A stretch of 64,000 nt of DNA from Closterium sp. NIES-65 (Eukaryota > Streptophyta > Zygnematophyceae > Desmidiales > Closteriaceae). The notes under the pieces were generated by a model. It did not search any database and had not been told where the DNA came from. It worked only from the letters and a program-made list of their open reading frames with translations. The stretch spans positions 1,268,501 through 1,332,500 of the forward strand of contig CANXME010000387.1 of assembly GCA_948144175.1 (NCBI GenBank), in the 5' to 3' direction. Positions within the stretch are counted from its first letter, which is position 1, and every line of letters starts with the position of its first letter. A program made the position numbers and the translations under genes. Positions 21,288 through 31,150 of the stretch are shown in pieces.

Positions 21288-21361
21288 AAGGATCTGTTCG
21301 GGACGCTTCGCGACCCGCGGAACCTTCGCGTAACACCTGGTTACGGGGCCTTGTGTCGAGC

Positions 21362-21371
21362 CTATATATAG
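21362..21371 (+). promoter_or_regulatory. G1 LTR TATA box
   Basis: CTATATATAG lies about 90 bp before the LTR end and is conserved in the 3' LTR (41348-41357) and S1 (3852-3861). It is the likely core promoter; transcription would start some 30 bp downstream. Confidence 0.65.
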
Positions 21372-21462
21372 CCTCGTGTTGTACCCAGGTGGACATTCAA
21401 TTCAATTCAATTCGACTCAATTCTCATTCTCTTTTCTGAACTCGATCCTAGATCCTCACACT

Positions 21463-21475
21463 TGGTAATCAGAGC
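21463..21475 (+). other. G1 primer binding site
   Basis: TGGTAATCAGAGC lies two bases after the LTR and matches the initiator Met-tRNA site TGGTATCAGAGC with one extra A. The leader to the gag ATG (21476-21888) shows no other clear feature. Confidence 0.75.
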
Positions 21476-21888
21476 GGGTTTACACGCGAGGTCTTCAACC
21501 GCTTAGTTCCGGCCTTTAAAAACCGCGGGGGCGACGACGAAAGCGCCGATACGGGTATGTAAAACCAGTTCCGCGCAATTTTTTTTAGTCCCCCTCGATT
21601 CGGTTTTCGAACCCCCTCAGATTTACTGGTGGAAAGGTTGGAGTTTCGACCGTTCGATCGAGTTTCATCTCAACGGCCCAGAGAATTTCGCCCAAAAAAG
21701 TTGGAATTTGGAGCGTCGGATCGATTTCTCCTCAACGGTCAAGATCGGACGCGAATTTCGCCTAAGGGAGATTTACGCAACCTACAGAATTCGCGCTCGT
21801 CGATTCTACAGTCCATTTGACTCGCAATAAGTCGACCAGCATCTAGAATTCGATTATTTTCGTCGCGCATCTTCCTGTAAATCACCAA

Positions 21889-22801
21889 ATGGAGGGCCAA
21901 GGCGACAACTACGCGACTACGAGCGACATCGCGAGCCTCCGCACCGACATAGAGCAGACGCAGGCGACGCTTCGTCGACTCGAGGCTTTTCTGACAAGCC
22001 AACCAGGGTTCGCCACCGCAGCAGCAGCGACCACAGCGACTACAGCACCGACAACTCCAGCAGCAGTGGCGACACCGACATTTCACGGACCAATGGCACC
22101 ACTGTCGCCGAACCTCGAAGCAACACGACTGAGGCTCCCGGAGGCGTTCGATCCAAGCGCGAAGGGATCCGACGTCCGGCGATTCGTGGCCACCCTCGAA
22201 ATTTACTTCGAGGCCATTGGCTGTTCGACCCCGCAACACGACGCAGCAAGGATTCGGCTCGCAGCGACACTGTTACGTGGACCGGCTCTCGAATGGATTT
22301 ACTACACCGACGTAGCCCGCGGGGAGAAAACGTGGCAGCAGTTTCGGGCAGATTTAATCGAGCGTTTCGAACCAATTAATACAACCTACATGGCGCGGCA
22401 GCAAATACACCGACACAAGCAATACAGTAGTGTAACACAGTACACGCAGCAGATGGAGTTACTGTTCAACCGCATCACCGACCTGACCGAAGGCGAAAAA
22501 ATCCAGGCGTACACCGAAGGATTAAAAATGGAGATTCGGTGGCAGGTGATTGCGGCGAATTACAACAGCTACAGAGACATCGTGCGTGCTGCCGAGCGAT
22601 ACGACGCGCTGACTCGAAGTCAACCCGAAACACGACGCTTCACGCCGAACCGTACATTCGGCACGGAGCGATCGGCACCCCCCACGTTCACCGAACCGAT
22701 GGATATCGACAAATACGAGGCGAAGCAGCAGCCGACAAAATGCGAATTTTGCGGCGCAGCAGGACATCAGTTTTTGTTGTGCTACAAAATGAAGAAAGCA
22801 C
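21889..22801 (+). pseudogene. G1 gag, cut by C5
   Basis: The ATG at 21889 opens MEGQGDNYATTSDIASLRTD, an N-terminal helix-rich segment. An Ala/Thr/Pro stretch and a Retrotrans_gag capsid follow (LRLPEAFDPSAKGSDVRRF, LEWIYYTDVARGEKTWQQF, DLIERFEP). A canonical CX2CX4HX4C knuckle, CEFCGAAGHQFLLC, is at 22741-22782. C5 interrupts after the AGCAC target site. Across C5 the frame continues for 14 codons to a TAA at 29775-29777. The part present has no lesion. Confidence 0.92.
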
Positions 22802-22937
22802 TGTGGAGAATAGAACGAGAATGAATGAACTATGAGTGAAGTGAGTACAAATAGCAAAACCCTAATTGGGTTGTACCCCCTATGGTATACCCCACTGTAG
22901 CCTACACAACAGCATAAGCTACATATATGTTCTGACA
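22802..22937 (-). repeat. C5 3' LTR (136 bp)
   Basis: Plus-strand ends are TGTGGAGAAT and TTCTGACA. Identical to 29593-29728. Confidence 0.96.
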
Positions 22938-23145
22938 CACCCCCATAGGCAAAGTGGGGGAGAACAAGGGGTCACAAGACCAGTCAAGCAAAGCAAAGCA
23001 AAGCTCAGGGTGGATCACAAAGTCACCACACAGTCCGAGCACAAGAGCAAGGCCACAAGGCCAGTTCACATGCAGGAGTACACACATATATATATAAAGC
23101 TAGACAAGCAAGAGCAGGTATATCTATGTGACAGTACAAGTAAAG
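22938..23145 (-). other. C5 3' UTR and polypurine region
   Basis: Between the pol stop and the 3' LTR on the minus strand. It contains the family tail and the CCCCCA...TGGGGG inverted repeat that ends at the LTR. No ORF. Confidence 0.7.
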
Positions 23146-26100
23146 TCAAGAGGAGAGCAAGTGAGGCAAGACAGGCACAAGACCCAGCTGGGTGCAGAAG
23201 CGCTGATGGTCACAAGGCGCGAGTGCCTTGGTGAACACAGTGTTGGCCTCAGAGGCCACGTACGCAAGCCGCAACTGTCCACGCTGCTGTAGCTCACGAG
23301 CAAGGAAGTAGCGAAGAGCAATGTGCTTCGTTCTGTGCTCCAGACGCTGCTCTCGACACAAGGCCAGCATGGCCTTGTTGTCTACGTACAGCACTGGAGG
23401 AGAACGAGGCGGCTCTCCAAGGTCAGTCAGCAGGTAGGTGAGCCAGCGAAGCTCCTGTGCAGCCATGGCCCCTGCGTAGATCTCAGCCTCACAACTCGAG
23501 CTGAGAACCGAAGACGAGCGAGTAGCCTGCCACGAGACAGAGCCGGAGCCAAGGCTGAAAGTGTAACCCTGTGACGACCGCTGCGTAGCCTGGTCGTCAG
23601 CCCAAGAAGCGTCCGCGTGACCTGTAAGTACCACTGGACTCCGCCCTCCAAGCACTAGCCCCATGCCCGACGTACTGCACAGGTAGCGCAATACCCTCTT
23701 CGCTGCAGCCATGTGCTCTGGTCGGTGTCTCCCAGGAGCAACATAGCGTGCCAGAATGCTAAGAGGGTATGCAAGGTCAGGTCGTGTGCAGGTCATCAGG
23801 TACATGAGGCAGCCAACAAGCTCTGGGTACGGGCCACTCGACTCTACGGACTCATCCGAAGGCAGAGCTGAGAGCGAGTGGCGAGTAGACAGAGGAGTGG
23901 CCTGAGGCGAGGAGTACGTGAAGCCGAAGCGCTGAAGGACCTGCTGCACCATGTGTGACTGAGTCAAGGTAATGGTGCGGCGTGCTCTGTCCCGAGTGAT
24001 CTGCAAGCCAAGGTAGCTGCGCAGTTCACCCAAGTCTGTGCACGTGTGTCTCTTCAGCAGCTCGGACTTCACGTAGGCGAGTCCAGCAGTGTCCTCTGTG
24101 GCAAAGACCAAGTCGTCGACGTACACGAGGATGTAGAATGGCGGCAGTGAAGTGTCGGTGCGCAGAAACAGCGACGGGTCAGCAGTAGAAGGAGCAAACC
24201 CAAGGGCCGCAAGCGTAGTCCTCAGTGTGTCGTGCCACTCACGTGGTGCCTGGCGGAGACCGTAGACTGGCCGTCGGAGGCTCCACTGGGTGCCAGGAGG
24301 GAAAGTCCCAGTGAAGCCAGGTGGACGGCGCAGCCAGATCTCCTCGTGCAGGCTCCCCTGCAAGAACGCAATACTGAAGTCGAGAGAGTGAAGCTCGTAG
24401 TCGCGCTGAGCGGCTATGTGCAGCAGCACCCGAAGAGTGGTCATCTTCGGGGTGGGAGAGAAGGTCTGAAAGTAGTCAACTCCCTGCCGCTGACTGAAGC
24501 CACGAGCGACGTACCGCGCCTCGAAGACAGGTGGAGAGCCCGGCGGCCGCTTCACCCTGAAGATCCACATGCCACTGACGATGTTCGCCCCAGGAGGGGG
24601 AACCGCGTCAACGTAGGTGCCTGTGGACTTCCAGGAAGCCATCTCTGCATCCATAGCTGCCTGCCACTGAGACGAGTAGGGACCCTCTACGGCCTCCGCG
24701 TAAGAGCGCGGAGTCGGGATGTCTAGTGCATCCGGGTCTCCCTCAGGAGCAAGCAGTACAGACGCGAGATGAGGTGAAGCAGCAGCCAGACACTGGAACT
24801 CCTCCTGCCTGTCCTCTAGGACGTCCGTGCCAAGAGCACACTCACCCCCGACGGACGGAGGACAGACAGACGCAGACTCAGCAACAAGACTAGCAGCGTA
24901 GTCTAGACGACAGCGAGCAGCAAAGTCGACGAGCTCAGCGACAAGAGCAGACGCACCAGCGGACTCAAAAGAGGGGTCAGTGACGACAGTAGCAAGCAGA
25001 CGCGTGACAGTAGGACTGGCAGCACGAAGGGAGTCCGACCCTGGGTCGGTAAGCACAGGAAGGGAGGACTCAGGAGGAGAAGGCAAAAGGGCACGCAGAG
25101 GAGCAGTGGACGGACGCAGAGACATACGGTGCGTGCCAGGGACAGGAGGAGGACGCGGACGCGAACCACGACCACTAGCGCGGGCAGCACGAACAGGCGA
25201 CGCGGGACGAGACGCAGGCTCACGACGCTCAGCAAGACCTCCAGTAGGACCAGTGTAAGGAGAGGGAGCAGGCAGTGGGGAGGTAGGCTCCAACAGTGAC
25301 TGCGACTGGACAGGCTGTGGACACTCTACCGGAGGAGAAAGACCAAGAACCTGCTGCAGAAGCGGAACGAAGTACGGCCGAGGCCGCGCGACAGCTCCAG
25401 ACTCAGCAGGGACAGCACCAGCACCCTCAGCGGCAGCACCAGCGCCACCAACACCTCCAGCGGCAGGACCTCCAGCAGCACCAGCAGCAGAACCACCGTC
25501 AGGACAGACAGCAGCAGACTCAGCACCAACGCCCTCAGCAGCCCCAGCTCCAGTAGGACCCGCAGGCGTAGCACCTCCGGGACCGGCGGCACCAGTACCC
25601 TCGACGGTCGAAGAAGCTCCAGCTCCAGCAGTACGCCTCCAGCGGCGAGCAAACCACTCGCGCAGCTCCTGTGGAGAGAGGGGCTCCCGCCGAGACGCAG
25701 CACCAGGAGAAACCCCAGGCTTAGCGGCTCCAGACGTAGCACCCCTAGGCTCAGCAGCTCCAGACTCAGCACCCCCAGGCTCAGCAGCTCCAGACTCAGC
25801 ACCCCCAGGCTCAGCAGCTCCAGCTCCAGTAGGACCCGCAGGCCCAGCAGCTCCGGGACCGGCAGCACCAGCACCCTCAGCAGTCGAAGGAGCTCCAGCT
25901 CCAGCAGCACGCCTCCAGCGGCGAGCAAACCACTCGCGCAGCTTCTGTGGAGAGAGCGGCTCTCGCCGAGACGGAGCAACCGGAGAGCCCCCAGGTCCAG
26001 CAGTCGCAGGCTCCGCACCTCCAGGCTCAGCACCCCCAGGCTCAGCAGCTCCTGACGTAGCACCTCCCGGCTCAGCACCCCCAGCAGCAGCACCCCCAAG

Positions 26101-28458
26101 CTCAGCACCCCCCGGCCTCGCACCCCCAGGCTCAGCACCCCCAGCAGCAGCTCCCCCAAGCTCAGCACCCGCAGGCGTAGCACCCCCAGACTCTGCACCC
26201 GCAGCAGGACCAGACTCAGCAGCAACCTCGACTGGCTTGACTATGTCTACCTGGGACACACCTGAAGGGGCAGGAACCTGAGGGGGGAGGGGGTCTACCG
26301 GGGGGGGAACTGGCACCAGGAAGTCCGGTGGGGGGGGGAGGGAAGGAGTACGGTAGGGGAAGAGGCGGTAGAAGGGGACTGACTCGTCGAACGTGACGTC
26401 CTGGGAGGACAGAACACGACGAGAGGAGGGGTGGTAGAACTGCCACCCTGGAGCGTCAGGGGGGAAGCCAAGGAAGACACAGGGAGCAGCACGGGGGGAC
26501 CGCTTGTCCGCAGACAAGTCGCGGACAAACGCCCGAGATCCCCAGACACGGAACGCAGACGCATCGCCGACCTTCCCCGTCCACAGTAACACTGGGGACA
26601 TATCGGGCCGAGAGACCCTGGGGTGAAGGTTGAGCTGATGCGCCGCGTACCGAACCGCAAACGGCCACAGAAAATGGGGGGCAGCCGCATGCATCATGGA
26701 CGTACGAGCGACATCCATGACCATGCCAATGCGGCGCTCAGCAATCCCATTTTGCTGTGGAGAGTCCGGAAGCGTAAAGTTCTGGCGGATCCCCTGTGCA
26801 CGACAGTAGTCTCGCAGAAGGCGAGAGGAGAACTCCCCGCCTCGGTCAGAGTGCAGACGCAGAACAGGAAAGTCCGAGCCGAAGCTTCTCCTGAGCTGGA
26901 GACGAGCCTCGCGGATCCAGTCGATCAGCACCTCAGTGACAGCACCCTTGCTGCGCAAGGGGAAGACTGTGGTGTAACGCGAGTAGTCGTCAACCACCAA
27001 TAGGAAGTAGCGCTCGTGACCCTGCCCACGGACGGGGGCCGGGCCCCACACGTCCATGTGAAGTGTCTGCAGAGGAGCCTCTGTCGGGGGAAATTGGGAG
27101 GAGTGAGGAGCAGCCCTGAGGCGCCCCTCGACACAGGGGACACAGGAAGGTCCTGGTCCCAAAGGAAGAGGAGGGAGAGACTGGGGAAGACCAGAGACAA
27201 GGACACGGGAAGCCATGCCCCGAAGACGGGGCAAGGAGGGGTGGCCAAGACGGTGGTGCCACAGGAGAGTCTCGTGAGACAAGAGGCGACACGAACAGGG
27301 GGCAGACTCAGGACCAGACCTGGACGCAGCAGCAAACACCTGACCTGGCGCTGCTACCTGACCGGACGCAGGGACAGGAGGAGACTCAGTGGTCAGGGTG
27401 TAGAGGCTCGACCCCGGCCGACGCGAGAACGTGGCCACGTGCCGGCCTGTGCGTGCGTCCGTGCAGTGGGTCACCCGCTGACTCGCAGGAGTGAACTGGT
27501 GAACCCCCGCATCCTGCAGGTCTGCACCACTCACCAAGTTCGTCGAGAACGAGGGGAGGTACAGGCCAGACAGGGTGCCCGAGGGGGCAGCCGGACACGG
27601 GAGGACAGTGGAAAAGTGAGAGAGGACAGGACCCCCAGAGGGGTCAGCCAGGGAGACTGCAACCGGCCGACCAAGCGGCGTGAGTGTGGTGCGGTCTCGA
27701 AAGAAGGAGCGAGAAGCCCCAGAGTCAAGTGTAAAGGTGAGGGAGGCCGAAGCCAACGTGGTACCTGAGAGCGCAGCCTCACCCGCACCTGAGGAAGCAG
27801 ACTCACTAGCACCTAGAGCAGCAGCCGCACCTGTACCTGGAGCAGGAGACTCACTAGCACCCAGAGCAGCAGCAGCCTCACCAGTAGCTAGAGCAGGAGG
27901 TCCTATACCCGGGTCAGGCGGTACGCACAGGTGACCGGCACGGTCAGCACTAGTAGGCAATGCATACATGGCAGTGAGAATAGCATCATAGTCAAGAGCA
28001 AATATATCTACCCTCTGCCTAAGCAACTCCACCCAGTCGGGGAGCTCAGCCTCGTCGCCAAACACGGTACGCCAGGCGTCGCTCAGACGGGCAAAGCAGC
28101 GGGACTGTGTATGACTAGGTGTCCCACAAGGCTGACCAGTCCGAGCACCAGTGAGAATCACGTAAGAGCAGCGAACAGAACTGAGAGACCCTCCACTCTG
28201 AGCGTACCACTCACGAAGCTGCTGAGGCGTGAGAGACGCGCGGGGGGGTCGCGGGAGCTGCATCTGGCCGCCACCAGTAGTAGAAGCAGCAGGAGTGGTA
28301 GCAGTAGTAGCGCCACCACCCCTACAGCCCCAACCAGCGTACCACTCACGCAGCTGCTGGGGCGTGAGGGACTCACGCAGACGTCGATGGGGCTGCATCT
28401 GGCTCCACCAGTAGAGGCAGGAGCAGGAGTAGCAGCAGTAAGGCAGGCAGCCAGGCAA
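23146..28458 (-). CDS. C5 copia polyprotein (1770 aa), capsid-less
   Basis: An uninterrupted ORF. Residues 1-95 hold two copies of an LTPQQLREWYA segment; a zinc-knuckle-like C97-x13-C111-x4-H116-x4-C121 follows. The aspartic protease has D245-S-G-A-S. Integrase shows LWHHRLGHPSL, CVPCVEGR, HMDVWGPA, HSDRGGEFSS and QQNGIAERR. A long Gly/Ala/Glu repeat linker contains two further LSPQ-LREWFARRWRR blocks. RT has YVDD (24112-24123 on the plus strand) and RNase H has SCEAEIYAGAM and LYVDNKAML. All catalytic residues I can check are present. The start at 28458 is uncertain; no capsid fold is seen before the knuckle. It could supply enzymes to its defective relatives, with capsid coming from another copy. 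Confidence 0.9.
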   Translation of the reverse strand: MPGCLPYCCYSCSCLYWWSQMQPHRRLRESLTPQQLREWYAGWGCRGGGATTATTPAASTTGGGQMQLPRPPRASLTPQQLREWYAQSGGSLSSVRCSYVILTGARTGQPCGTPSHTQSRCFARLSDAWRTVFGDEAELPDWVELLRQRVDIFALDYDAILTAMYALPTSADRAGHLCVPPDPGIGPPALATGEAAAALGASESPAPGTGAAAALGASESASSGAGEAALSGTTLASASLTFTLDSGASRSFFRDRTTLTPLGRPVAVSLADPSGGPVLSHFSTVLPCPAAPSGTLSGLYLPSFSTNLVSGADLQDAGVHQFTPASQRVTHCTDARTGRHVATFSRRPGSSLYTLTTESPPVPASGQVAAPGQVFAAASRSGPESAPCSCRLLSHETLLWHHRLGHPSLPRLRGMASRVLVSGLPQSLPPLPLGPGPSCVPCVEGRLRAAPHSSQFPPTEAPLQTLHMDVWGPAPVRGQGHERYFLLVVDDYSRYTTVFPLRSKGAVTEVLIDWIREARLQLRRSFGSDFPVLRLHSDRGGEFSSRLLRDYCRAQGIRQNFTLPDSPQQNGIAERRIGMVMDVARTSMMHAAAPHFLWPFAVRYAAHQLNLHPRVSRPDMSPVLLWTGKVGDASAFRVWGSRAFVRDLSADKRSPRAAPCVFLGFPPDAPGWQFYHPSSRRVLSSQDVTFDESVPFYRLFPYRTPSLPPPPDFLVPVPPPVDPLPPQVPAPSGVSQVDIVKPVEVAAESGPAAGAESGGATPAGAELGGAAAGGAEPGGARPGGAELGGAAAGGAEPGGATSGAAEPGGAEPGGAEPATAGPGGSPVAPSRREPLSPQKLREWFARRWRRAAGAGAPSTAEGAGAAGPGAAGPAGPTGAGAAEPGGAESGAAEPGGAESGAAEPRGATSGAAKPGVSPGAASRREPLSPQELREWFARRWRRTAGAGASSTVEGTGAAGPGGATPAGPTGAGAAEGVGAESAAVCPDGGSAAGAAGGPAAGGVGGAGAAAEGAGAVPAESGAVARPRPYFVPLLQQVLGLSPPVECPQPVQSQSLLEPTSPLPAPSPYTGPTGGLAERREPASRPASPVRAARASGRGSRPRPPPVPGTHRMSLRPSTAPLRALLPSPPESSLPVLTDPGSDSLRAASPTVTRLLATVVTDPSFESAGASALVAELVDFAARCRLDYAASLVAESASVCPPSVGGECALGTDVLEDRQEEFQCLAAASPHLASVLLAPEGDPDALDIPTPRSYAEAVEGPYSSQWQAAMDAEMASWKSTGTYVDAVPPPGANIVSGMWIFRVKRPPGSPPVFEARYVARGFSQRQGVDYFQTFSPTPKMTTLRVLLHIAAQRDYELHSLDFSIAFLQGSLHEEIWLRRPPGFTGTFPPGTQWSLRRPVYGLRQAPREWHDTLRTTLAALGFAPSTADPSLFLRTDTSLPPFYILVYVDDLVFATEDTAGLAYVKSELLKRHTCTDLGELRSYLGLQITRDRARRTITLTQSHMVQQVLQRFGFTYSSPQATPLSTRHSLSALPSDESVESSGPYPELVGCLMYLMTCTRPDLAYPLSILARYVAPGRHRPEHMAAAKRVLRYLCSTSGMGLVLGGRSPVVLTGHADASWADDQATQRSSQGYTFSLGSGSVSWQATRSSSVLSSSCEAEIYAGAMAAQELRWLTYLLTDLGEPPRSPPVLYVDNKAMLALCREQRLEHRTKHIALRYFLARELQQRGQLRLAYVASEANTVFTKALAPCDHQRFCTQLGLVPVLPHLLSS

Positions 28459-29578
28459 GCCAAAAAGGGAGGCAGGCAGGCAAGCAGGCGACGCGCAGCG
28501 TGCTAGCAGGGCAGGGGCTCACCAGTGGTGGGTAGAGTAGGCTCGGCGACTCAGCGGCCGACAGCACGGCGGCTCTGCGGCTCGGGCGACTCGGGCGGCT
28601 CGGCGGCAGGGCGGCTCGGCAGCAACTGCAGCTCGGCAGCTCGGCGACCCGGCGGCGCGGCTGTAGGGCGGCTCGGCTGCTAGGAGGCTCGGGTGTAGAG
28701 CGGCTCGGCTGCAGGGCGGCTCGGCTGCTGGGAGGCTCGGGTGTAGAGCGGCTCGGCGGCGAGGCGGCTCGGCTGCAGGGCGGCTCGAGACGAAGGAGGA
28801 GGAGAAGCAGGGGAGACCACACACCTGCCACCCCTCAGCTGGCCATTCAGGTCGCCTCGACAGGCGACGGGAAAAGGGGGGGGGGGGGGGGGGGGGGGGA
28901 GGCGGCTCGGGCGGCTCGGGCGGCTCAGGCGGCTCGGGCAGCTCGAGCAGTCAGCGGCACAGGCGGCTCGGGCGGCTCGGCTCCTCAGCTGCGCAGACGG
29001 CTCGGGCGGCTCAGGCTGCACGGCGGCTAACGGGCGGCGTGGGGGGGGCCGGGACGGCGGCGTGCAGCAGGGACGGGAGGCGCACGGGCGGTGTGAGGCC
29101 GGGACGGGTGAGGGGCCAGGACGGGCGGCGTCCTGGCGCCGAGGGGCCGAGACAGGAGAGCGCGGCCGGGACGGGCGCGCGCGGGTGGCTAGGGGCCGGG
29201 ACGGGCGGCGCGCGGGCGGCTAGGGGCCTGAACGGGCGGCGCGCGAGCGGCTAGGGGCCGGGACGGGCGGCGCGCGGGCGGCTAAGGGCCGGGACGGGCG
29301 GCGCGCGGGCGGCTAGGGGCCTGAACGGGCGGCGCGCGAGCGGCTAGGGGCCGGGACGGGCGGCGCGCGGGCGGCTAAGGGCCCGGACGGGCGGCGCGCG
29401 GGCGGCTAGGGGCCTGAATGGGCGGCGCGCGGGCGGTTAGGGGCCTGAACGGGCGGCGCGCGAGCGGCTAGGGGGCCGCAGGGCAGGCCGAAAGAGTGAG
29501 AGCGAGGGCCCGGAGCGCGCTCCGGGCATAAAAAAGGTTTAAAAGTGGTGGGCCCTAAGCACAGTTCCCACGGGGGAA
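28459..29578 (-). repeat. C5 leader with GC-rich tandem repeats
   Basis: This 1.1-kb region between primer site and ORF is almost wholly repetitive. Two stretches (about 28540-28790 and 28895-29030) are built on GGCGGCTCG, the complement of the CGAGCCGCC units in the C3 and C6 leaders. A 24-base G run lies at 28876-28899. From about 29030 to 29470 there is an approximately 31-bp minisatellite containing GGGCGGCGCGCGGGCGG. No capsid-like coding is visible in any frame. Confidence 0.8.
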
Positions 29579-29592
29579 CCTGCTCGATACCA
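29579..29592 (-). other. C5 primer binding site
   Basis: On the minus strand TGGTATCGAGCAGG follows the 5' LTR directly, identical to the C3 site. Confidence 0.85.
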
Positions 29593-29728
29593 TGTGGAGA
29601 ATAGAACGAGAATGAATGAACTATGAGTGAAGTGAGTACAAATAGCAAAACCCTAATTGGGTTGTACCCCCTATGGTATACCCCACTGTAGCCTACACAA
29701 CAGCATAAGCTACATATATGTTCTGACA
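29593..29728 (-). repeat. C5 5' LTR (136 bp)
   Basis: Identical to 22802-22937. Outside it lies AGAAC, then the G1 gag continuation. Confidence 0.96.
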
Positions 29729-29733
29729 AGAAC

Positions 29734-30185
29734 GTGCGGCACTCCGGGACAGAAACAGTGGAGCACCCCCGAAGTAAAAAAACGGGAATCGCCAGTAGCC
29801 GCGGATCGACCTGGCGATCGCGTAAAGATCCGAAAAGAAGGAAAAGGCGACGACGTGGCGACTTCGGAGCGGGTGAAAAAAGGAGAAAATGATGGCGCGA
29901 ATTTAAGACGTCACGACCGGCCGGCATCAGGGGAAATCGCCGAGGCGAATGGAGGCTCCGCGAAAATAGACTCTGCACCGACCGGGAAATTCCAGCCGAA
30001 CTCCCACAAAAGTAAGAATTCGTTAAAAGTATCCTATAAAGATGCTCTAACGAAGAATATTGCTTCTCGTGGTTTACAAGCCTTCAAAAAATTCAGGGGA
30101 GGTCTAGAGGCCAAGAAAAAGCCTTTATAAATTATTCAGGTACCTGAGAAGTTGGGCAAAATACTACGGAGCGTAGAGAAGGGTC
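29734..30185 (+). pseudogene. G1 gag tail and gag-pol spacer
   Basis: The gag frame (frame 3 here) ends at TAA 29775-29777. Frame 2 is then open to TAA 30128-30130 with a charged spacer (EVKKRESPVAADRPGDRVKI, KKNIASRG-like end). The heptamer AAAAAAC (29777-29783) sits at this point, in the register of a -1 frameshift slippery site from frame 3 to frame 2. The TAA overlaps it and could be a mutated CAA. The spacer has no domain I recognise. Confidence 0.6.
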
Positions 30186-30733
30186 GTGCGTTCCGTGGAG
30201 TTAATATTCTCTCTCCCGCAGCACAGTGTTAAGGCTCCCCGTCGCCCACAGGTGAAGCCTACACAGCTGCCAAGGCTTAGAGGAGACATCCAGGCTCAGG
30301 AAAAACTATACAAGCCTCGGAAAAATCCTCCTACCCCCCAGGTGAAGTTGGAAAGCGCTGAGTCAGGTAGAGGAAAAAGGGAAGGTATTAAGGTTGATGT
30401 ACCCTATGATCCTGTTAACGAGACCCTCTTTGGCTACTCAGCACAGCAGAAACCACTACTCCTCGAGGTGTTATGCAATGGGCGATGCCTCCAGGCACTG
30501 GTGGACAGCGGTGCATCTCACTCGGTGTGTGACCGCGGAGCATTGGAGAAAATTGGAGAGAAGGCGGAAGAGACCCAGTTTTCAGCAACCATGGTGGACG
30601 GTACGAAGCTTCCTATCCACGGCGAAGCATCACTGCAACTGCATATAGGTGCGTTGAGGTGGAAGCCGAAGCTACCAGTCACCAACATCAAAGGATTAGA
30701 TTTTATCTTGGGGCGAGATTTCCTGAAGCGGTT
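30186..30733 (+). pseudogene. G1 aspartic protease, N-terminal part
   Basis: Frame 3 encodes a gypsy-type retropepsin: LLLEVLCNGRCLQALVDSGA with catalytic Asp at 30504-30506, then SHSVCDRGAL, TKLPIHGEASLQL and GLDFILGRDFLKRF. G2 inserts within the last motif. The next codons, FNPEIDWVNSK, resume at 38176, which fixes the insertion point. Reading from the upstream spacer needs a frame change near 30225. Confidence 0.9.
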
Positions 30734-31105
30734 TGTCATACATTTAATTGGAAGAATGAAGAGCAGGACCTAGCAATATAAATGCATGACAGGATACAGT
30801 AGTGAGTAGTTTTCAAGCGAAGTAGGCAGAGGCGAATAGCGCCAAATCAGAGAACTGACGAACAAAACCAACCGTTGCAGGCAACGGTAACCATGTGCAC
30901 ATACTTAGGCAAGCAACACGGGTCGGTTTCATTTGCTTGCTTGTATGTTTCCTCTATCAGCTAAGAGTTACTCGCTACTCGCGTTAGCCCACCAGGGAGG
31001 AGCCAATCCCAGCAAGCCCTTTTGTGCAGGTTCCCACTCAGTGTTCTCAGGCAGTCAGCCGAGCTAGGGAGACTCTGAGGGAAGCCCACGAGCCAGGAGC
31101 TTACA
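30734..31105 (+). repeat. G2 repeat A1 (372 bp, left LTR-like)
   Basis: It starts TGTCATACATTT and ends GAGCTTACA, and differs from A2 (37597-37968) at 3 of 372 positions. Unlike the right end it is not followed by a B repeat. The 45 bases between A1 and the ORF1 ATG (31106-31150) contain no TGG-type tRNA primer site that I can recognise. Confidence 0.94.
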
Positions 31106-31150
31106 ACATACAAGCAAGGAAATGCGACAGATCGCTGTTTCCAAGCTAGG

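Larger units (their letters stand above)
21072..21460 (+). repeat. G1 5' LTR (389 bp)
   Basis: It runs TGTGAGAGTACG to GATCCTCACA and reads base for base like 41058-41446. Solo LTR S1 is a diverged relative. Confidence 0.97.
22802..29728 (-). mobile_element. Copia element C5 with intact polyprotein
   Basis: A 6927-bp minus-strand element with identical 136-bp LTRs, flanked by AGCAC (22797-22801) and AGAAC (29729-29733), a target duplication with one mismatch. It has a primer site, a 1.1-kb GC-rich leader, one uninterrupted 1770-aa ORF and a 3' UTR. It is the best preserved copia element here, but the capsid part of gag is absent. Confidence 0.95.

Noticed and set aside
28876-28899. 24-base G run as a G-quadruplex element
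   Set aside because: A bare homopolymer in repetitive DNA may be a sequencing or assembly artefact; there is no support for function.
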